Positions 1-8,999 of a stretch of DNA of 64,000 nt are shown in pieces. Within the stretch, counting starts at the first letter, position 1. Every line of letters starts with the position of its first letter. Source of the DNA: Paraburkholderia kururiensis. Lineage in GTDB: Bacteria; Pseudomonadota; Gammaproteobacteria; Burkholderiales; Burkholderiaceae. The stretch is taken from NCBI RefSeq assembly GCF_034424375.1, contig NZ_CP139965.1, positions 3,224,001 through 3,288,000 of the forward strand, written 5' to 3'. Under the pieces are notes generated by a model. That model had not been told where the DNA came from. It searched no databases and saw only the letters and a list, made by a program, of their open reading frames with translations. The position numbers and the translations under genes are program-made.

Positions 1-1183
1 CCACCGGCACGAGGAACTCGTAGATCGCGTGATGCCGCTCGCGCGTCGCCGCATCGGCGTGACGATGCGCGATGTCGCTGTGCGCGGCCGCCACGTAGGC
101 AAGTGCGCGCGATGCTTCGGTGAGCGAACGCATCGTAGCTAGCATGCGGCGCACGTCGGGGTGGTGGATGATCGTCACCGCCTGCTTCGCCGATCCGTCC
201 ACGGGCCGGCTTTGCACGCGCTCCTTCGCGTAGGCGAGCGCCTTCTGGTAGGCGCGGTCCGAGACCGCCACGCCCTGCATGCCGACGGCGAAACGTGCAG
301 CGTTCATCATGATGAACATGTACTCGAGGCCGCGATTCTCCTCGCCGACCAGCTGACCGATGGCGCCGTCGTGATCGCCGAACTGCAGCACCGCGGTGGG
401 GCTCGCCTTGATGCCCAGCTTGTGTTCGATCGACACGCAATGCACGTCGTTGCGTGCACCGAGCGAACCGTCGTCGTTGACGAGGAACTTCGGCACGGTG
501 AAGAGCGAAATGCCCTTCACGCCTTCCGGCGCGCCCGGCGTGCGCGCGAGCACGAGATGCACGATGTTGCTCGCCATGTCGTGCTCGCCCCACGTGATGA
601 AGATCTTCGTGCCGAAGATGCGGTACGTCCCGTCGCCCTGCGGCTCGGCACGCGTGCGCACCAACGCGAGATCGGAGCCGGCCTGCGGTTCCGTGAGATT
701 CATGGTGCCGGTCCACTCGCCCGAAATCAGCTTCGGCACGTAGCGCTGCTTCTGCTCCTCCGTGCCCGCGGTGAGCAGCGCTTCGATGGCGCCGTCGGTC
801 AGCAGCGGGCACAGCGCGAATGACAGGTTCGCGGCATTGAGCATCTCGATGCACGCGGTGGCGATCAGCTTCGGCAAGCCTTGGCCGTCATAATCGGTGG
901 GGTGCTGAACGCCTTGCCAGCCGCCTTCCGCGAACTGCCGGAAAGCTTCGGCGAAACCCGGCGTCGCCTTCACTTCGCCGTTGTGCCAGCTGCTGGGATT
1001 GCGATCGCCTTCCACGTTGAGCGGCGCGATGACGTCGCCGCACAGCTTCACGGCCTCTTCCAGCACGGCCTGCGCGGTTTCCGGCGTGGCGTCTTCGAAG
1101 CCGGGCAGGCTCGCGAGCTGTTCGATGCCGGCAAGTTCGTTCATCACGAACAGCATGTCTTTGACGGGGGCGATGTAGCTCAT
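1..1183 (-). CDS. Acyl-CoA dehydrogenase, C-terminus cut by window edge
   Basis: The reverse strand reads an open frame of about 394 residues starting MSYIAPVKDM and running off the left edge. The product would oxidise acyl-CoA to 2-enoyl-CoA in fatty or organic acid degradation, passing electrons from FAD to electron-transfer flavoprotein. Visible family features are the N-terminal extension of the long (about 600 residue) dehydrogenase subfamily and the FAD/substrate segment MNLTEPQAGSDL, followed by ITWGEHDM. A GAGGAGAC ribosome-binding site lies just upstream of the ATG at 1183. The etfBA genes lie immediately upstream on the same strand, which fits the electron route, but a terminator separates them. 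The catalytic base region lies beyond the edge, and substrate chain length cannot be told. Confidence 0.93.
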   Translation of the reverse strand, partial: MSYIAPVKDMLFVMNELAGIEQLASLPGFEDATPETAQAVLEEAVKLCGDVIAPLNVEGDRNPSSWHNGEVKATPGFAEAFRQFAEGGWQGVQHPTDYDGQGLPKLIATACIEMLNAANLSFALCPLLTDGAIEALLTAGTEEQKQRYVPKLISGEWTGTMNLTEPQAGSDLALVRTRAEPQGDGTYRIFGTKIFITWGEHDMASNIVHLVLARTPGAPEGVKGISLFTVPKFLVNDDGSLGARNDVHCVSIEHKLGIKASPTAVLQFGDHDGAIGQLVGEENRGLEYMFIMMNAARFAVGMQGVAVSDRAYQKALAYAKERVQSRPVDGSAKQAVTIIHHPDVRRMLATMRSLTEASRALAYVAAAHSDIAHRHADAATRERHHAIYEFLVPV

Positions 1184-1213
1184 TGGGTCAGTCTCCTCTA
1201 CTGCCTGATATCA

Positions 1214-1242
1214 ATAAAAAAGGGGCGCCGAGTGCGCCCCTT
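1214..1242 (-). terminator. Rho-independent terminator downstream of etfA
   Basis: A 9-bp perfect stem (1220-1228 with 1234-1242) and a 5-nt loop are followed on the reverse strand by six T. It ends the etfBA transcript 40 bases after etfA. The acyl-CoA dehydrogenase start is only about 30 bases further on, so that gene needs a promoter in this gap or readthrough. Confidence 0.85.
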
Positions 1243-1281
1243 CGTGTGCCGATAGCCTTCTGCGAGGCGCGGGTACCGCGC

Positions 1282-2217
1282 TTAGCCGAGTTCGCCGACG
1301 AGTTCGGGCACGAGCGCAAACAGATCGCCGACGAGGCCGTAATCGGCCACGCTGAAGATCGGTGCTTCGGGGTCCTTGTTGATCGCGACGATCACCTTCG
1401 AGTCCTTCATGCCGGCGAGATGCTGGATCGCACCGGAGATGCCCACCGCCACGTACAGTTGCGGCGCCACGATCTTGCCCGTCTGACCCACCTGGTAATC
1501 GTTGGGCACATAGCCCGCGTCCACGGCCGCGCGCGAGGCGCCCAGCGCGGCGCCCAACTTGTCGGCGAGCGGCTCCAGCACCTTCGTGTAGTTCTCGCCG
1601 CTGCCGAGGCCCCGGCCGCCCGACACGATGATGTTCGCGCTCGTCAGCTCGGGACGGTCAAGCTTCGTGACCTCGCGGCTCACGAACTGCGAGATGCCCG
1701 CGTCCGGCGCCGCCTCGATCTTCTCGATGGACGCGCTGCCGCCCTCAGCCGCCACGGCGTCGAAGCCCGTGGTGCGCACCGTGATGACCTTGATCGGGTC
1801 CGCCGACTGCACCGTGGCAATCGCGTTGCCCGCGTAGATCGGGCGCTCGAACGTGTCGGCACTGACCACGGCCGTGATGTCGCTGATCTGCGCCACGTCG
1901 AGCTTCGCCGCGATGCGCGGCGTCACGTTCTTGCCTGCGGCCGTGGCCGGCGCGAGGATGTGCGAGTAGTCCTTCGCGATATTCAGCACCGTCGCCTCGA
2001 CGTTTTCCGCGAGGCCTGCTTCGAGTTGCGGCGCATCGGCAAGCAGCACTTTCGATACGCCCGCGATCTTCGCTGCCGCTTCGGCCGCGCCCCGCGCGTT
2101 GTGGCCCGCCACCAGCACGTGGACGTCGCCACCGATCTTCGCGGCGGCCGCCACGGTGTTCAGCGTCGCGCCCTTCACGGTCGCGTTGTCGTGTTCCGCA
2201 ATTACCAGAATCGTCAT
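1282..2217 (-). CDS. etfA: Electron transfer flavoprotein, alpha subunit
   Basis: The product is 311 residues, the normal length for EtfA. With EtfB it forms the FAD-containing cytosolic shuttle that takes electrons from acyl-CoA dehydrogenases to ETF-ubiquinone oxidoreductase. The C-terminal FAD domain is recognisable from the segments SGGRGLGSGENY (around residue 200) and QVGQTGKIVAPQLY, with GISGAIQHLAGM just after. The N-terminus MTILVIAEHDN is typical. It sits 14 bases downstream of etfB on the same strand, so the two are cotranscribed, and a strong terminator follows. Confidence 0.97.
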   Translation of the reverse strand: MTILVIAEHDNATVKGATLNTVAAAAKIGGDVHVLVAGHNARGAAEAAAKIAGVSKVLLADAPQLEAGLAENVEATVLNIAKDYSHILAPATAAGKNVTPRIAAKLDVAQISDITAVVSADTFERPIYAGNAIATVQSADPIKVITVRTTGFDAVAAEGGSASIEKIEAAPDAGISQFVSREVTKLDRPELTSANIIVSGGRGLGSGENYTKVLEPLADKLGAALGASRAAVDAGYVPNDYQVGQTGKIVAPQLYVAVGISGAIQHLAGMKDSKVIVAINKDPEAPIFSVADYGLVGDLFALVPELVGELG

Positions 2218-2231
2218 TTGTCCTCGCTCCC

Positions 2232-2981
2232 TTACAGCACCTTCGCTTCGGTCTTCAGCTTCTCCACCAGCGTCTTCACGTCCGGCACCTTCACGCCGGC
2301 CGAGCGCTTCGGCGGCTCGGCGACCTTCAGCGTCTTCAGACGCGGCGTCACGTCTACGCCGAGGTCCTCGGGCTTGATGGTTTCGAGCGGCTTCTTCTTC
2401 GCCTTCATGATGTTGGGCAGCGTCACGTAGCGCGGCTCGTTCAGGCGCAGATCGGTGGTGACCACGGCGGGCAGCTTCAGCGAGAGCGTTTCGGCGCCGC
2501 CGTCCACTTCGCGCATCACGGTGGCCTTGCCGTCGGCGACGGTTACCTTCGAGGCGAACGTTGCCTGCGGCAGGTTGGCAAGCGCGGCGAGCATCTGGCC
2601 GGTCTGGTTGGAGTCGTCATCAATGGCCTGCTTGCCGAGAATGACCAGCTGCGGCTGTTCCTTGTCGACGAGCGCCTTGAGCAGCTTCGCCACGGCGAGC
2701 GGCTGCAGGTCTTCGTTCGATTCGATCAGGATGGCCCGGTCCGCGCCGATGGCGAGCGCCGTGCGCAGCGTTTCCTGCGCCTGCGCCACGCCAGCTGACA
2801 CCGCGATCACCTCGGTCGCCACACCCGCTTCCTTCAGGCGCACCGCTTCCTCGACGGCGATTTCGTCGAACGGGTTCATCGACATCTTCACGTTTGCAAT
2901 GTCGACGCCCGTGCCGTCCGTCTTCACGCGGACCTTCACGTTGTAGTCGACCACTCTCTTGACTGGCACCAGGATTTTCAT
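2232..2981 (-). CDS. etfB: Electron transfer flavoprotein, beta subunit
   Basis: The product is 249 residues beginning MKILVPVKRV, the standard EtfB N-terminus. It is the AMP-binding partner of EtfA. An upstream in-frame GTG at 2987 would add two residues, but a GGAG seven bases before the ATG at 2981 supports the shorter form. Family segments include MNPFDEIAVEEAVRLKE and LVILGKQAIDDD. It is the first gene of the etfBA unit. Confidence 0.97.
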   Translation of the reverse strand: MKILVPVKRVVDYNVKVRVKTDGTGVDIANVKMSMNPFDEIAVEEAVRLKEAGVATEVIAVSAGVAQAQETLRTALAIGADRAILIESNEDLQPLAVAKLLKALVDKEQPQLVILGKQAIDDDSNQTGQMLAALANLPQATFASKVTVADGKATVMREVDGGAETLSLKLPAVVTTDLRLNEPRYVTLPNIMKAKKKPLETIKPEDLGVDVTPRLKTLKVAEPPKRSAGVKVPDVKTLVEKLKTEAKVL

Positions 2982-3021
2982 GCACACGCTCCAAAGTTAC
3001 GAATACGTCAACCTGCGGGAC

Positions 3022-3027
3022 ATTATA
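3022..3027 (-). promoter_or_regulatory. etfB: Putative -10 box of the etfBA promoter
   Basis: A perfect TATAAT lies on the reverse strand about 40 bases upstream of the etfB start codon. No good -35 hexamer is present at 17 bases (it reads CGCAGC), so the call rests on the -10 match and position only. Confidence 0.4.
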
Positions 3028-3237
3028 GCGACAGCCCCTTGCGGGCTGCGGCGCCGCAGGCCGTTTCGATCAACAATACCGCCCTTGGGCGGGGCTTCGG
3101 CAATAGCGAACGGTCGTGCGATTTTAGCCTTGGGAAGACCTGGACGCCAAGCCCATGGGCCGACCGACGCCTCTAATTTTTTTGCTGGCCGCGTCCCCGG
3201 CCCGGTGGTCTGTATCGCGACCGTCGCCTTGTGTCGC

Positions 3238-4036
3238 TTACCAGCCCGCCACGACCGCGCCGCCGAACTTCGTCTCGATGTACTGCTTCACCTCGGGCGA
3301 GTGGTACGCCGCCACGAGTTTCGCCACCCAGGGCTTGTTACGGTCGGCCTCGCGAATCGCGATGATGTTCACGTAAGGGCCATTCGGATCTTCGATGGCA
3401 ATGGCGTCCTGCTTAGGCTTGAGCCCCGCTTCCATCGCGAAATTCGTGTTGATGGCGGCCGCGTCCACATCACCCAGCGAACGCGGAATCTGCGCGGCGT
3501 CCAGTTCCACGATCTTGAGCTTCTTCGGGTTGTCGACGATATCGATGGGCGCGGCCTTCAGGCCCGCATCGGCGCGCAGCTTGATGAGGCCCTGCTTTTG
3601 CAGGAGTAGAAGTGCCCGGCCGCCGTTGGTCGGGTCGTTGGGCAGGGCGATCTTCGCGCCCGTGGGCAGCGCCGCCAGCGATTTCACGCGCTTCGAGTAG
3701 ATGCCCATCGGAAACGTCACCGTATCGGCGACCTTGATGATCTTGTAGCCGCGGTCCTTCACCTGCGCCTGCAGATACGGCTCGTGCTGATAGCTGTTCG
3801 CGTCGAGGTCGCCCCCCCGCGAGCGCTGCGTTCGGTTGCACGTAGTCCGAGAACTCGACGATCTTGATGTTGAGGCCGTTACGCGCGGCCACGGTCTTCA
3901 CGACGTCCATCAATTGGGCGTGCGGGCCGCCCGTCACGCCCACCTTGATGGTTTCATCGGCGCGCGCGGCGCCCGAGGCAAACAGCGTAGCCGCACCGAG
4001 CACGGCGGCCAGTTTCAATACGAAGCGACGTTGCAT
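3238..4036 (-). pseudogene. metQ: MetQ-family methionine-binding protein, frameshifted
   Basis: Two reverse-strand frames together make one NlpA/MetQ-type periplasmic binding protein. The first runs from the ATG at 4036: a signal peptide ending SGAARA, then TIKVGVTGGPHAQLMDVVKTVA to YVQPNAALA. The second resumes with the family segment DLDANSYQHEPYL, then VTFPMGIYSKRVKSL, and ends at 3238. The break is at the run of seven C on the forward strand (3812-3818). Six would keep one frame of about 265 residues. The protein would deliver D/L-methionine to MetNI. The signal peptide has no lipobox cysteine. A single-base homopolymer change may be a sequencing error, a real inactivation, or slippage. 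The remainder of the gene looks intact and undecayed. Confidence 0.85.
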
Positions 4037-4129
4037 AACTCAATCCCCAAACGTGTGTTGTTTCGTGTGTTGTTTATTGATGCATTGACGCGTGGCCCGC
4101 GTCGCGAACGCCACGGGCCTTGCATCGAA

Positions 4130-4783
4130 TCAGCGGTGACCCAGGCGCCGCACGAGCCAATCGCCGAACGACTGCACGAGTTGCACGAAGACGATCAGAA
4201 TCACGACCACTGCGACCATCACTTCGGGCTCGAAGCGCTGATAGCCATAGCGGATGCCCAGATCGCCCAGTCCGCCACCGCCGATCGCACCCGCCATCGC
4301 CGAATAGCCGACGAGCGAGACGAACGTGATCGTGAGTCCGGCCACGATGCCGGGCAGCGCTTCGGGCAGCAGCACCTTGAAGACGATCTGGCGCGTGGTG
4401 GCCCCCATCGCCTGAGCGGCTTCGATCAGGCCGCGATCCACTTCGCGCAGCGCCGTCTCGACGAGCCGTGCAATGAACGGCGCAGCGGCGATCGTGAGCG
4501 GCACGACGGCTGCGGCCGTGCCGATCGAAGAGCCCACCACGAGCCGCGTAAACGGAATCACCGCAACGAGCAGAATGATGAACGGCGTCGACCGCACCGC
4601 GTTCACGAGCACGCCCATCACGCGATTCACGGCCAGGTTCTGCAGTACACCTTGGCGGTCGGTGAGATGGAGCAGCACGCCGAGCGGCAGCCCCACGAGT
4701 GCACCGATCAGGCCCGAGATGCCGACCATCACGAGCGTCTCCCAGAACGACTGCACGAACATATCGAGCATTTCACTCAACAT
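4130..4783 (-). CDS. metI: Methionine ABC transporter permease MetI
   Basis: With the ATG at 4783 the product is 217 residues, the usual MetI length. It is the inner-membrane permease of the MetNIQ importer, with about five or six transmembrane helices. The inner-membrane EAA loop is visible as LIEAAQAMGATTRQIVFKVL, and GYSAMAGAIGGGGLGD follows near the end. The upstream in-frame GTG at 4807 is less likely because a GGAGGAG (4791-4797) is well placed for 4783. The start overlaps the end of metN by 11 bases, indicating translational coupling. Confidence 0.95.
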   Translation of the reverse strand: MLSEMLDMFVQSFWETLVMVGISGLIGALVGLPLGVLLHLTDRQGVLQNLAVNRVMGVLVNAVRSTPFIILLVAVIPFTRLVVGSSIGTAAAVVPLTIAAAPFIARLVETALREVDRGLIEAAQAMGATTRQIVFKVLLPEALPGIVAGLTITFVSLVGYSAMAGAIGGGGLGDLGIRYGYQRFEPEVMVAVVVILIVFVQLVQSFGDWLVRRLGHR

Positions 4784-5807
4784 ACGAAAGCTCCTCCACC
4801 ACGACACCCTGCTCGCGCAGCCACGCGATGGCCTGCGCGACTTTCACCGCCTCGCCGCTCGCGAGTACCGCGAGCGACCCGAACGCCTGCCCCTGAATCT
4901 CGTCGATCTGCCCGTGCAGAATGTTGAAGTCCAGTTCGTAGCGGCGAATCGTTTCAGAGAGCACCGGCTGGTCTACGCCCGAGCCCGTGAAGGCGAGGCG
5001 CAGCAGATGTCCGTTGCCCGTCTTCAGACGCTCGGCCACACGCGCCTTGAGCGCGGGCGGCAACTCCTGCGCGATCACGTCGCCCAGCAACGCGCGCGTG
5101 ACTTCGTGATGCGGCTGCAGGAACACGTCGATCACGCGGCCTTCCTCCACCACCTTGCCCGCATCCAGCACGGCGACGCGATCGCACACCTGCTTGATGA
5201 CCTCCATCTGGTGCGTGATCAGCACGACGGTGAGACCGAGTTCGCGATTGATCTTGCGCAGCAGGTCGAGAATGGCGCGCGTGGTTTCGGGATCGAGTGC
5301 CGAGGTGGCTTCGTCGGAGAGCAGCACCTTCGGTTTGCTGGCCAAGGCGCGCGCAATGCCGACGCGCTGCTTCTGCCCGCCGCTGATCTGCGCCGGATAG
5401 CGGTCTTTCTGCGCGGTCAGGCCGACCAGTTCGAGCAGCGGCAGCACTGTCTCTTCGATCGCGCCGCGCTTCATGCCCGCCAGCTCGAGCGGCAGCGCGA
5501 CGTTTTCGTACACCGTGCGCGACGACAGCAGATTGAAGTGCTGAAAGATCATGCCGATTTCGCGGCGCGCGGCACGCAGCTCGGCTGCGGGCAACGAGGT
5601 AAGCGCCCGGCCGTTCACGACGATCTCGCCTTCGGTGGGCCGCGTCAGCAGGTTGATGGTGCGTACCAGCGTGCTCTTGCCGGCGCCGCTACGGCCGATG
5701 ATGCCGAATACCTCGCCTGGGGGAATCGTGAGATTGATGTTGTGGAGCGCTTCGACCCAGCCTCGGGGCCCCGCGAAGCGCTGCGACACATTGCGTAGTT
5801 CGATCAT
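4773..5807 (-). CDS. metN: Methionine ABC transporter ATP-binding protein MetN
   Basis: The product is 344 residues from the ATG at 5807 (MIELRNVSQRF). It is the ATPase that drives methionine uptake. Walker A is GRSGAGKST (about residue 37), the signature is SGGQKQRVGIARAL, Walker B is VLLSDEATSALD, and the switch histidine is in LITHQME. The C-terminal 80 or so residues form the NIL domain, which senses methionine in the known MetN proteins. No strong ribosome-binding site is visible; a longer in-frame start at 5855 is possible but would add a tail not typical of the family. It is the first gene of metNIQ. Confidence 0.95.
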   Translation of the reverse strand: MIELRNVSQRFAGPRGWVEALHNINLTIPPGEVFGIIGRSGAGKSTLVRTINLLTRPTEGEIVVNGRALTSLPAAELRAARREIGMIFQHFNLLSSRTVYENVALPLELAGMKRGAIEETVLPLLELVGLTAQKDRYPAQISGGQKQRVGIARALASKPKVLLSDEATSALDPETTRAILDLLRKINRELGLTVVLITHQMEVIKQVCDRVAVLDAGKVVEEGRVIDVFLQPHHEVTRALLGDVIAQELPPALKARVAERLKTGNGHLLRLAFTGSGVDQPVLSETIRRYELDFNILHGQIDEIQGQAFGSLAVLASGEAVKVAQAIAWLREQGVVVEELSYVE

Positions 5808-5897
5808 GGAAAAACGAAACGGCGGTCCTGCCGGGCAGGCCTTGGGCCGATGCATGCCGGCAATGGCCGCCGCTGTTTTATTGGTGTGTGGGCCGCG

Positions 5898-5903
5898 ATT
5901 TTA
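5898..5903 (-). promoter_or_regulatory. Possible -10 box upstream of metN
   Basis: TAAAAT on the reverse strand lies 90 bases upstream of metN, in the only AT-rich patch of the intergenic region. The -35 region is poor. I see no SAM-type riboswitch in the leader. Confidence 0.25.
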
Positions 5904-6055
5904 ACCTGGCGGCGAAATTCTCTTTAATAATCAATTTCGATCCTTTCATAACGCTAGGGAATTAGAGCGGCGCGCCGCGGGCTGCGCTCGCGTACCGTCC
6001 ACGGGCGCGGATATGATCCGTCGCATTATCAACAGGAAATGGCGGGCCATCAGTC

Positions 6056-6994
6056 ATGGAGACGACAAAGCCTTTCGATGCCGCAACCCCGCAAAGTGGA
6101 AATGCGGTATCGGCGCAGACGCTCGCCCACGGGAACATCAAGGCGCCCGATCGCGTACTGCCGCACAGCGCCACCGTAACGGCCGCCGATGGCACAACCC
6201 TGCCGCTCTACCACTGGCCGGTCGCGGGAACGCGACGCGCCACCGTTGCGCTTGTCCACGGTCTCGCCGAACACGCCGGGCGATACGCGCCGCTCGCGGC
6301 GCGGCTCAACGCCGCCGGCATTGAGCTGGTCGCCGTCGATCTCCGTGGCCACGGACTCGCGCCCGGCGCTCGCGCGTGGGTGCCGCGCTTCGACGCCTAC
6401 CTGCTCGACGCCGAAGCACTCGTCGACGCCGCCGCACCGCACGGCGGTCCGCTCTTCCTGATGGGTCACAGCATGGGCGGCGCAATCGCCGCCTTGTATG
6501 CCGTGGAGTGCCTGCCGGCGAGCCGTCATGACATCGCTGGTCTGATTCTGTCGAGCCCGGCGCTCGCGCCCGGGCGCGACGTGCCCCGCTGGATGATCGC
6601 GGCAAGCCGCATCATGAGCCGCGTATGGCCCCGCTTTCCCGCCATGAAGATCGATGCAGCGCTACTGTCGCGCGACCCTGCCGTGGTGGAGGCGAACCGC
6701 CGCGATGCGCTCGTTCACCATGGTGCCGTTCCGGCCCGCACGGGCGCAGAGATTCTGCTGGCCATGGAACGCATCGAACGCGGACGCGCGAATCTGCGCC
6801 TTCCCGTTCTCGTCTATCACGGCACGCGCGACAAGCTGACCGAGCCGGAAGGCAGCCGCGATTTCGCCGGCCACGTCGGCTCGCCGGACAAGACGCTCAC
6901 GCTCTACGAAGACAGCTATCACGAGGCGATGAACGATCTGGACCGCGACCGCGTGATCGGCGCATTGATCGAGTGGATAGTGGCGCGGAGCTGA
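6056..6994 (+). CDS. Alpha/beta hydrolase, monoacylglycerol lipase-like
   Basis: The product is 312 residues. It matches the Hydrolase_4 (serine aminopeptidase S33/monoglyceride lipase) family: oxyanion-side motif VHGLAEHAGRY (about residue 67), VDLRGHG, nucleophile elbow GHSMGG (about residue 142), an acid-bearing segment LVYHGTRDKLTEP (about 262), and the catalytic histidine in YHEAMND (about 292). It lacks a signal peptide, so it is probably cytosolic and cleaves medium- or long-chain acyl esters. The first 40 residues are not conserved-looking, so the true start may be a little downstream. It converges with the crotonase-fold gene, which ends 11 bases away. Confidence 0.85.
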   Translation: METTKPFDAATPQSGNAVSAQTLAHGNIKAPDRVLPHSATVTAADGTTLPLYHWPVAGTRRATVALVHGLAEHAGRYAPLAARLNAAGIELVAVDLRGHGLAPGARAWVPRFDAYLLDAEALVDAAAPHGGPLFLMGHSMGGAIAALYAVECLPASRHDIAGLILSSPALAPGRDVPRWMIAASRIMSRVWPRFPAMKIDAALLSRDPAVVEANRRDALVHHGAVPARTGAEILLAMERIERGRANLRLPVLVYHGTRDKLTEPEGSRDFAGHVGSPDKTLTLYEDSYHEAMNDLDRDRVIGALIEWIVARS

Positions 6995-7005
6995 GGCGTT
7001 TCAGC

Positions 7006-7818
7006 TCACCACCGCGGCGCCCGCTTTTCGATGAAGGCCTGCACACCTTCCAGCGTGGCGTCCTCCATCATGTTGCAGGCCATCGTCTGTCCCGCAAGCT
7101 GATAAGCGGCCTCGACGCCCATTTCGAGCTGCCGGTAGAACAACGCCTTGCCGGCCTCGACCGCGGTACGCGGCTTGGCGCAGATGCTCGCGGCCAGTGC
7201 CGACACGGTGGCATCCAGTTCGCCGGCGGGCGCCACGCGGTTCACGAGCCCGCGGCGACGGGCTTCGTGGGCGTCGATGAACTCGCCCGTCATGAGCATC
7301 TCGAAGGCCATCTTGCGTGGCACGTTGCGCGTGAGCGGCACTGAGGGCGTCGAACAGAAGAGACCGAGATTCACGCCGGAGACCGCGAAACGCGCCTCGT
7401 CCGATGCCACCGCGAGATCGCACATCGCGACCAGCTGACAGCCGGCTGCCGTCGCGACGCCGTGCACGCGCGCGATTACCGGCTGGGGCATGCGCTGGAT
7501 TGCCAGCATCACCTTCGTGCAGCGCGCGAACAGCGCCTGGTAATACTCGAGCGACGGTGCCGCGCGCATCTCCTTCAGGTCGTGTCCCGCGCAGAAGGCA
7601 CGCCCCGCACCGGCCAGCACGACGACGCGGGCATCGCTGGCGGCAATCGACGTGAGCGCGTGCTGCAATTCGTCGAGCAGCGCTTCGGATAACGCATTGA
7701 ACGCATCGGGACGATTGAGCGTCACGCTCACCACGCCGTGCACACCGTAAGCATCGTGAGCGATCTCGATCAGCGAGCCAGCTTCGCTCGCCTTCGACGA
7801 AACGGGTTGCGTGCTCAT
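7006..7818 (-). CDS. Crotonase-fold protein, ECHDC3-like, catalytic glutamates absent
   Basis: The product is 270 residues. The enoyl-CoA hydratase/isomerase fold is clear from GRAFCAGHDLKEM (oxyanion hole, about residue 72) and HGVATAAGCQLVAMCDLAVAS (about 119). The segment GVNLGLFCSTPSVPL and the C-terminal FIEKRAPRW resemble the ECHDC3 subfamily. The two glutamates used by classical hydratases map to Q in GCQL and G in SGVN, so ordinary hydration of enoyl-CoA is doubtful. It lies 10 bases downstream of the HDAC-family gene and is probably cotranscribed with it. Acyl-CoA binding is likely; the reaction is unknown. Confidence 0.88.
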   Translation of the reverse strand: MSTQPVSSKASEAGSLIEIAHDAYGVHGVVSVTLNRPDAFNALSEALLDELQHALTSIAASDARVVVLAGAGRAFCAGHDLKEMRAAPSLEYYQALFARCTKVMLAIQRMPQPVIARVHGVATAAGCQLVAMCDLAVASDEARFAVSGVNLGLFCSTPSVPLTRNVPRKMAFEMLMTGEFIDAHEARRRGLVNRVAPAGELDATVSALAASICAKPRTAVEAGKALFYRQLEMGVEAAYQLAGQTMACNMMEDATLEGVQAFIEKRAPRW

Positions 7819-7828
7819 GTTCGCCTCC

Positions 7829-8752
7829 TCAAACGTCGGCCAGCGAGCGAATGTGCGCGACGGCGCTGCGGCCGAGCGCCGACAGGTTGTATCCGCCTTC
7901 GAGGCAGCTCACGATGCGTCCGCGCGCATAGCGGTTTGCGATGTCGCGCACGCGGTCGGTGATCCACGTGTAGTCGTCTTCGACAAGCCCCATGTTGCCG
8001 AGGTCGTCCTCACGGTGAGCATCGAAGCCTGCGGAGATGAAGATCATCTCGGGCTTGAAGTCGTGCAGCCGCGGCAGCCACAGCACGTCCACCGCCTCGC
8101 GCACGGCCATGCCTTTCGAACGCGCTGGCATCGGCACGTTCACCATGTTGGGCGCCTGGTTGTCCGCGCCCGTGAACGGATAGAACGGGTGCTGGAAGAA
8201 GCTGCACATCAGCACGCGCGGGTCTGCGGCGAATGCAGCCTCGGTGCCGTTGCCGTGATGCACGTCGAAGTCGATGATCGCCACGCGTGCGAGGCCGTGA
8301 ACCTCGAGCGCATGCCGCGCGGCAATCGCGACGTTGTTGAAGAAGCAGAATCCCATGGCGCGCGCGGGCTCCGCGTGGTGTCCCGGCGGCCGCACGCTGC
8401 AAAACGCGTTATCGTACTGGCCCGCGATCACGGCGTCCGTGGCGGCAATCGCCGCGCCCGCTGCACGCAGCGCCGCCTGCCAGGTGTGTGGATTCATTGA
8501 CGTGTCGGGATCGATGGGCGCGTAGCCCTCGATCGGCGAGGCGTCCCGAATGTGATCGACATGCGCCTGCGTGTGCACGCGCAGTAGCGCGGCTTCGTCG
8601 GCGAGCGGCGCCGGTTCCCGCTCGATGAGGGCATCGATGCGGCTCGCGATCAGCTGATCTTCGATCGCCTGGAGCCGCGCCGGACACTCGGGGTGCCATT
8701 GCCCCATCTCGTGCAGCAGACAGTCGGCGTGGGAGTAGAAGGCTGTTGCCAT
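7829..8752 (-). CDS. Histone deacetylase-family Zn-dependent deacetylase
   Basis: With the ATG at 8752 (MATAFYSHAD) the product is 307 residues. The HDAC/AcuC/acetylpolyamine amidohydrolase signature is complete: RPPGHHAE (catalytic histidine pair), GFCFFNN, IDFDVHHGNGT (Zn ligands D and H), SAGFDAHREDDLG (third ligand D), and CLEGGYN near the C-terminus. Bacterial relatives remove acyl groups from lysines or polyamines; the substrate here is not known. The open frame extends upstream to 8899, but that part has no family similarity. It leads a two-gene unit with the crotonase-fold gene and is divergent from mltB. Confidence 0.92.
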   Translation of the reverse strand: MATAFYSHADCLLHEMGQWHPECPARLQAIEDQLIASRIDALIEREPAPLADEAALLRVHTQAHVDHIRDASPIEGYAPIDPDTSMNPHTWQAALRAAGAAIAATDAVIAGQYDNAFCSVRPPGHHAEPARAMGFCFFNNVAIAARHALEVHGLARVAIIDFDVHHGNGTEAAFAADPRVLMCSFFQHPFYPFTGADNQAPNMVNVPMPARSKGMAVREAVDVLWLPRLHDFKPEMIFISAGFDAHREDDLGNMGLVEDDYTWITDRVRDIANRYARGRIVSCLEGGYNLSALGRSAVAHIRSLADV

Positions 8753-8999
8753 GATTCGTTCGTTCTGCAGCGCGCGGCATCGGCTCGTGCGCCGCAGGTC
8801 TCCTTCATATGCACGCGGCAACGCGCCGCGGGTAATAGCCGTCACGTTACCACACGACGCAGCGGCCCCCTGCGGCAAGGGCCCGGCGCCCGGCGGCACG
8901 TCCCGCGCCCCGGCCGTTCGGCGAGGTTAGTGGCGCAAGAGTCGTCGGTTATACTGCGCCGAACCGTTTTGCTTCGTCTGTTCTCCCGCCTTGCTGCCC

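Noticed and set aside
3150..3237. T-run at 3177-3184 as a metQ terminator
   Set aside because: The T-run is on the forward strand, but metQ is on the reverse strand, where it would be an A-run; no matching stem was found.
5856..6055. Possible SAM-type riboswitch before metNIQ
   Set aside because: I could not find conserved SAM riboswitch cores in the leader; only AT-rich sequence and a weak -10 are present.
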